Source: an uncultured Bdellovibrio sp.
GTDB taxonomy: Bacteria > Bdellovibrionota > Bdellovibrionia > Bdellovibrionales > Bdellovibrionaceae
Length of the DNA: 9,712 nucleotides
Direction of reading: 5' to 3'
NCBI RefSeq assembly: GCF_946478835.1
Contig: NZ_CAMLDV010000134.1
Span: 1 to 9,712, forward strand
This document shows, piece after piece, positions 6,248 to 9,712 of the stretch. Every line of letters starts with the position of its first letter. The stretch's first letter is position 1. The position numbers and the translations under genes are program-made. Under the pieces are notes generated by a model. That model searched no databases. It saw nothing but the letters and a program-made list of their open reading frames with translations, and was not told where the DNA came from.

Positions 6248-6290
6248 GTCTAGAGACTCCCTGCGAAAAGCGCTCTGAGACCAAGGTCTC
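6246..6290. repeat. Two short inverted repeats between the LVIVD gene and the amidase gene
   Basis: The stem gagtc / gactc (6246-6250 with 6255-6259, 4-base loop) and the stem gagac / gtctc (6277-6281 with 6286-6290, loop caag) lie 17 bases apart. Neither is followed by a T tract on the minus strand, so they are not classical terminators for the LVIVD gene. They could be a weak mRNA 3' structure or binding sites near the amidase promoter. The function is unknown. Confidence 0.5.
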
Positions 6291-6294
6291 GGTC

Positions 6295-9200
6295 TTAATT
6301 GCCGACCGTCACCCAGTTTGTTCCGTCGCAGTATTTAAACTTATTGGTGGCGGTGAAATACTCCAAGGCTCCCGCTGTGGCAGTGGGTGAAGAGCAGCCA
6401 GCGCCGCCAGCTCCAGGAACTGGTCCCATGGCTTTGAAGTTTGTGCCGTTACAGAAGCTTAAAACTTTTTGAGTGGTGTCGTAGTTGATCGTTCCTCCGG
6501 TTGTACAGCTTCCGACGTTGACAGAAGGCGCTGCCTTATAAGTGGACAGTCCCGAACCCGAGAAATTAGGGGCAAGAACGCGATTGCCAGAAACAAATAA
6601 TTCATAAGCGCCGCCGACATCTGATGAGGAATTTAAAACTTCCGACATAACCGGCGCTGTTTTTGTTGTGATATCGATCATACCGATGCGGCTTGATCCA
6701 GTTGCGAAATAAGCATAGTTACCAGAAATTTTAATATCCTCAACCACCGACAAATTCGTTGCATCGGAAATACTTCCTAAAAGCACCGGCGAGGTGGGCG
6801 TGCTGACATCTATCACCGCGAACGTTTTGTTCGTAGTCCCTGAAGCATAAAGATAGTTTCCGTCAAGAGCCAGCGAGCGGCAGTTGGTGACAGCGTTATC
6901 TATGAAGGTCGTCACAAGTGACATGCTCAATGGATTTGAAGCATCGATAATAGCGACTCCAGAAGACGAGCAGGCATAAAGATAATTGCCGTTTTTTACG
7001 AGGTCATAGGGGCTGGTCACATTGACCGAACTTTTGAGAGACGGTGCTATCGGATTTGAAATATCAAAAGAGGTCACACGCCCATTCGATCGGGTTGTCG
7101 CGAAAATATAATTTCCTGAAATGACAAGATTTTCCCCTAAGGCGAGGTAAGTGTAGTTTGAATAGTATGCCAAGGATTTCATATTGGCAGGATCGGAGAT
7201 ATCAACAACCGTCATGACGTAACCGTATCCCGCGCCACTGATGTAAGCGTAGTTTCCTGAAATCTCTATCCCTGTCGGCGAATCAAATTTCGGATCTGCA
7301 AGGCTTCCCAAAATCGTCGGGGAATCAATATTGGAAATATCCACGGCCGTTAATCTTTGTCCGAACTTGGAAGTGACGTAGGCCGTTGTCCCCACAACTT
7401 TGATTTTGTAGCCGGTGCCAAAAATATTCGTGAAGTTAGCACTGGCTTCTTCATAGAGGGCCACTTTGGAGTCGGCAATACTCCAGATTTCCATCGTGTT
7501 TGTCGGGGCAGCTCGATAGAGGTAATTTCCAGAAATCGCCAATTGTGAAGGCGAACTGATATTCATGGAGCTTGAGTACCCTGAGCTGATCACTTTCGGA
7601 TTTGCAGGATCGGAGATCCCCATTTGTCCAAAACCGTAAGTACTACTTTGAAAAAAGATCATTGAATTTTTTTGCACCATAAAAACGATGTTGGAAAGTG
7701 GCATCGTTTTTACAAAACTGGGTGCTGAAGGCGTGCTGATGTTAACAATGGCGCCACCGTTAGAATTGGACGCTCCCACAAGAGCATAGCCTCCAGATAC
7801 AACAACAGTGCGGGCACTTACTAAATTTGTGGCATCCTGAAATGTGCCGGTCACAGAAGGTGAGCCTGGTGTCGCCAATGAAACGATCACCAACGACGTG
7901 CTCGTTGAACAAGGCAGATAAGCATAACTTCCTGAGACGACAATCTGACGACAGTCGGAGATTAAAGCATGGGAAAGATTTGTTGAGTAAGTCGGTGCTG
8001 CTTTATTTGTGATGTTCACGACAGTCAGACGGTTGCTGGCAGCGACGTAAGCATAATTTCCAGAGACGTAAACATCTTTAGGCGTGGGAAGATTTGTAGC
8101 ATCGCTTAAAAAACCTACAACCGAAGGCGCACTCGGAGTTGAAATGTCCACGATGGTCAGATTTGAAGGTGAAACCACGTAAGCATAGTTACCGGAAACT
8201 GTGAGGTTGGTGGCGCCGTTAAATCGTGTTGTGTTTTTGACAGAGCCTATTACGACAGGATTTGTTTTATCAGTCACATCCATGACCGTGAAAATTCCCG
8301 TCGTCGCAGCCACGCTGTAAGCATAATTTCCCACTGAGGCGATACCAGCAATTCCCTCAAGTTTTCCTTCGGGATCCACGTCCGATGTCGTTGAGGGAGT
8401 GGATGCTGTCGTAATATTAAATGCTTTTACTGATCCCGTACCGCCGGCATAAAGAGTGTTCCCGTTGCGGACTAAAACATAACCTCCGCCGCCAATCGCG
8501 CTCGTCGGTGTTGGGCTTGTCGGTGTTGTGATATCGACCGTCGCAAGACCTTTCGTGTACGAATAAGTATAAAGGTAACTTCCGTTGACGATGACATCTT
8601 CAATCACATCGTAATAGGTATTGCTGGTGAAGGCGTTCACGATGGAAGGACTTGCTGAGTTGCTCACGTCAACAACCGTCAAACATTTGCAATTCATCGC
8701 AGCGACGTAGGCGTAGCTTCCTTGAACATCAAGTCCTTTGGCTCCATTTAAATTGGTAGTGTCCGTGACTTTCCCTAAAAGACTGGGAGCCGTCGGTGTT
8801 GTAATATCAAAGATCGCAAGATCTCCTCCGTTGGAAGTCACATAGACTTTACTGCCGACAACTTTAAGCCGTGAGCCTGCGGACGCAAAAGCCGTCGTAA
8901 TCTTTGTCACGTAAGTGGGAGTTGAAGGTGTTGAGACATCCACCACTGCAAGACCACCGGTTCGCGCAATATATAAATAATTCCCCGAAACTTCCATACT
9001 GCCCATGCCGTTGTAGTTGGGATCGGATACGCCGGAAATCAAAATGGGGTTCGAAGGGTTTGTAAAGTCGACAACACTCAAACGGCTGGTATTGGAGTTG
9101 CCTGAGTAAACGAAGTTTCCCTTCATCGCAACGCCCGTAGCAAATCGGTTCGTGTAACCCGGAAGACTGAATTGAGAAATATAGTTTAAGGTTGCAGGCG

Positions 9201-9712
9201 TGCTGGTGTCGAACCAGTAAATTGTTTCGTCGAAATCAATGACGGCAGTGGCAGATCCCGTGGTTGCAATGTAGCCATAGCCAATACCAGACTTATCGCG
9301 AAGATAACCTTCGCCTGTTTTGTAAAGTGTCGGCTTTAACGAAAGATCAAATGTTAAAAGCATTGAGTTGGAATCCACGACAAACAATTTGTTACCGTCA
9401 CCGCTCACGTACTTCGCGCCATAGGTCCCTGCGCCAATGATTCGGTAAGAAAAAATCGCTTTGGGTGAAAGAGGGTTGCTGATATCGACAGTTTGCAAAT
9501 ATCCGCCGGAATTGCTTCCGGGATTTAAAGCGACATAGGCAAGGTTGCCATTGATCCAAAAACTGTTGACGCCGTAAAAATCTCCATAGATAGCGCCCGT
9601 GACTGTCGAGGCCAAAGTGGGAGTTGATTTTGTTGTGATATCAATAACGCTGAAGGTCCCCGTGTTTCCGGTCGTGGAAACAACATAAATATAATTTCCT
9701 GAAATAGACATG
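6295..9712 (-). CDS. Giant LVIVD-repeat beta-propeller protein, 5' end outside the window
   Basis: At least 1138 residues are visible. The Met at 9711 sits inside a repeat (MSISGNYIYVV), so the true start lies beyond the window. I count about 23 blades of 40-48 residues, plus a degenerate last one, over residues 1 to about 1060. The consensus is SGNYAYVA, a short loop, LTVVDIST, then PxxP and a variable strand. This is the LVIVD repeat, which builds beta-propellers; 23 or more blades would fit three or more propellers in a row. Blades 3 (about 9300-9425) and 17 (about 7435-7510) have lost much of the DISTPxxP motif. Ser, Thr, Asn and Gly dominate, typical of exported proteins, but the signal peptide region is not visible. 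Residues 1061-1138 hold two short Cys modules. The stop is 82 bases before the amidase ATG, with no T-tract terminator. The molecular function is unknown; a cell-surface or periplasmic binding or adhesion role is a guess. Confidence 0.88.
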   Translation of the reverse strand, partial: MSISGNYIYVVSTTGNTGTFSVIDITTKSTPTLASTVTGAIYGDFYGVNSFWINGNLAYVALNPGSNSGGYLQTVDISNPLSPKAIFSYRIIGAGTYGAKYVSGDGNKLFVVDSNSMLLTFDLSLKPTLYKTGEGYLRDKSGIGYGYIATTGSATAVIDFDETIYWFDTSTPATLNYISQFSLPGYTNRFATGVAMKGNFVYSGNSNTSRLSVVDFTNPSNPILISGVSDPNYNGMGSMEVSGNYLYIARTGGLAVVDVSTPSTPTYVTKITTAFASAGSRLKVVGSKVYVTSNGGDLAIFDITTPTAPSLLGKVTDTTNLNGAKGLDVQGSYAYVAAMNCKCLTVVDVSNSASPSIVNAFTSNTYYDVIEDVIVNGSYLYTYSYTKGLATVDITTPTSPTPTSAIGGGGYVLVRNGNTLYAGGTGSVKAFNITTASTPSTTSDVDPEGKLEGIAGIASVGNYAYSVAATTGIFTVMDVTDKTNPVVIGSVKNTTRFNGATNLTVSGNYAYVVSPSNLTIVDISTPSAPSVVGFLSDATNLPTPKDVYVSGNYAYVAASNRLTVVNITNKAAPTYSTNLSHALISDCRQIVVSGSYAYLPCSTSTSLVIVSLATPGSPSVTGTFQDATNLVSARTVVVSGGYALVGASNSNGGAIVNISTPSAPSFVKTMPLSNIVFMVQKNSMIFFQSSTYGFGQMGISDPANPKVISSGYSSSMNISSPSQLAISGNYLYRAAPTNTMEIWSIADSKVALYEEASANFTNIFGTGYKIKVVGTTAYVTSKFGQRLTAVDISNIDSPTILGSLADPKFDSPTGIEISGNYAYISGAGYGYVMTVVDISDPANMKSLAYYSNYTYLALGENLVISGNYIFATTRSNGRVTSFDISNPIAPSLKSSVNVTSPYDLVKNGNYLYACSSSGVAIIDASNPLSMSLVTTFIDNAVTNCRSLALDGNYLYASGTTNKTFAVIDVSTPTSPVLLGSISDATNLSVVEDIKISGNYAYFATGSSRIGMIDITTKTAPVMSEVLNSSSDVGGAYELFVSGNRVLAPNFSGSGLSTYKAAPSVNVGSCTTGGTINYDTTQKVLSFCNGTNFKAMGPVPGAGGAGCSSPTATAGALEYFTATNKFKYCDGTNWVTVGN
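6298..6531 (-). repeat. Two C-terminal Cys/CNGT modules of the LVIVD protein
   Basis: Residues 1061-1138 hold two related units: Cys1069, GTINYDTTQKVLSF, then CNGTNFKAMG (Cys1087); and Cys1106, GALEYFTATNKFKY, then CDGTNWVTVG (Cys1128). They are joined by the linker PVPGAGGAG. Each unit has a Cys pair spaced 17 or 21 residues, consistent with one disulfide each in an oxidising compartment. The pattern is known to me as a small module at the ends of exported bacterial proteins, but I cannot attach a family name with confidence. Confidence 0.7.

Noticed and set aside
6213..6284. N-terminal extension of the amidase from the TTG at 6284
   Set aside because: It would bury the signal peptide, starts on a hairpin arm and has no Shine-Dalgarno.
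6540..9712. CRISPR-like or tandem DNA repeat in the large gene
   Set aside because: The periodicity of about 120-145 bases is protein-level blade repetition in one open frame with varied codons, without identical repeats and spacers.

Overview
This window looks like a chromosomal housekeeping region of a Gram-negative bacterium. All seven complete or nearly complete core genes, one amidase-signature gene and one very large repeat gene lie on the minus strand, so transcription runs from high to low coordinates. I suspect a Bdellovibrio-like predatory bacterium. That rests on moderate GC, a periplasmic AmiC-type amidase, a TL5/CTC-type L25 with an Ala/Pro tail, and a giant exported-looking LVIVD propeller protein with C-terminal Cys/CNGT modules. 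This is an inference; nothing in the sequence names the species.

In order of transcription: (1) 9712-6295 is the 3' part of a giant LVIVD-repeat protein, about 23 beta-propeller blades ending in two short Cys-containing modules. (2) After an 82-base gap with two small inverted repeats and a good promoter-like pair comes a probable operon: N-acetylmuramoyl-L-alanine amidase (6212-5427), rph (RNase PH, 5401-4670) and rdgB (non-canonical purine NTP pyrophosphatase, 4667-4074). It ends at a strong intrinsic terminator (4045-4011). (3) A second unit starts at a candidate promoter (4003-3975): prs (PRPP synthetase), rplY (ribosomal protein L25/CTC), pth (peptidyl-tRNA hydrolase) and ychF (Obg-family P-loop NTPase). 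It is split by a terminator-like hairpin between rplY and pth and closed by another terminator (467-436). (4) The first 435 bases hold the N-terminal part of an amidase-signature-family enzyme. Its start codon sits directly behind the T tract of the ychF terminator.

The core genes form coherent groups. rph and rdgB cover RNA 3'-end processing and nucleotide-pool sanitation. prs supplies PRPP for nucleotide synthesis. rplY, pth and ychF all act around the ribosome. No tRNA, rRNA, CRISPR array, insertion sequence or phage gene was seen. No gap between genes exceeds about 140 bases. The least explained item is the LVIVD protein. The most testable regulatory points are the possible leaderless amidase mRNA, the rplY-pth attenuator and the missing ribosome binding site of the amidase-signature gene.
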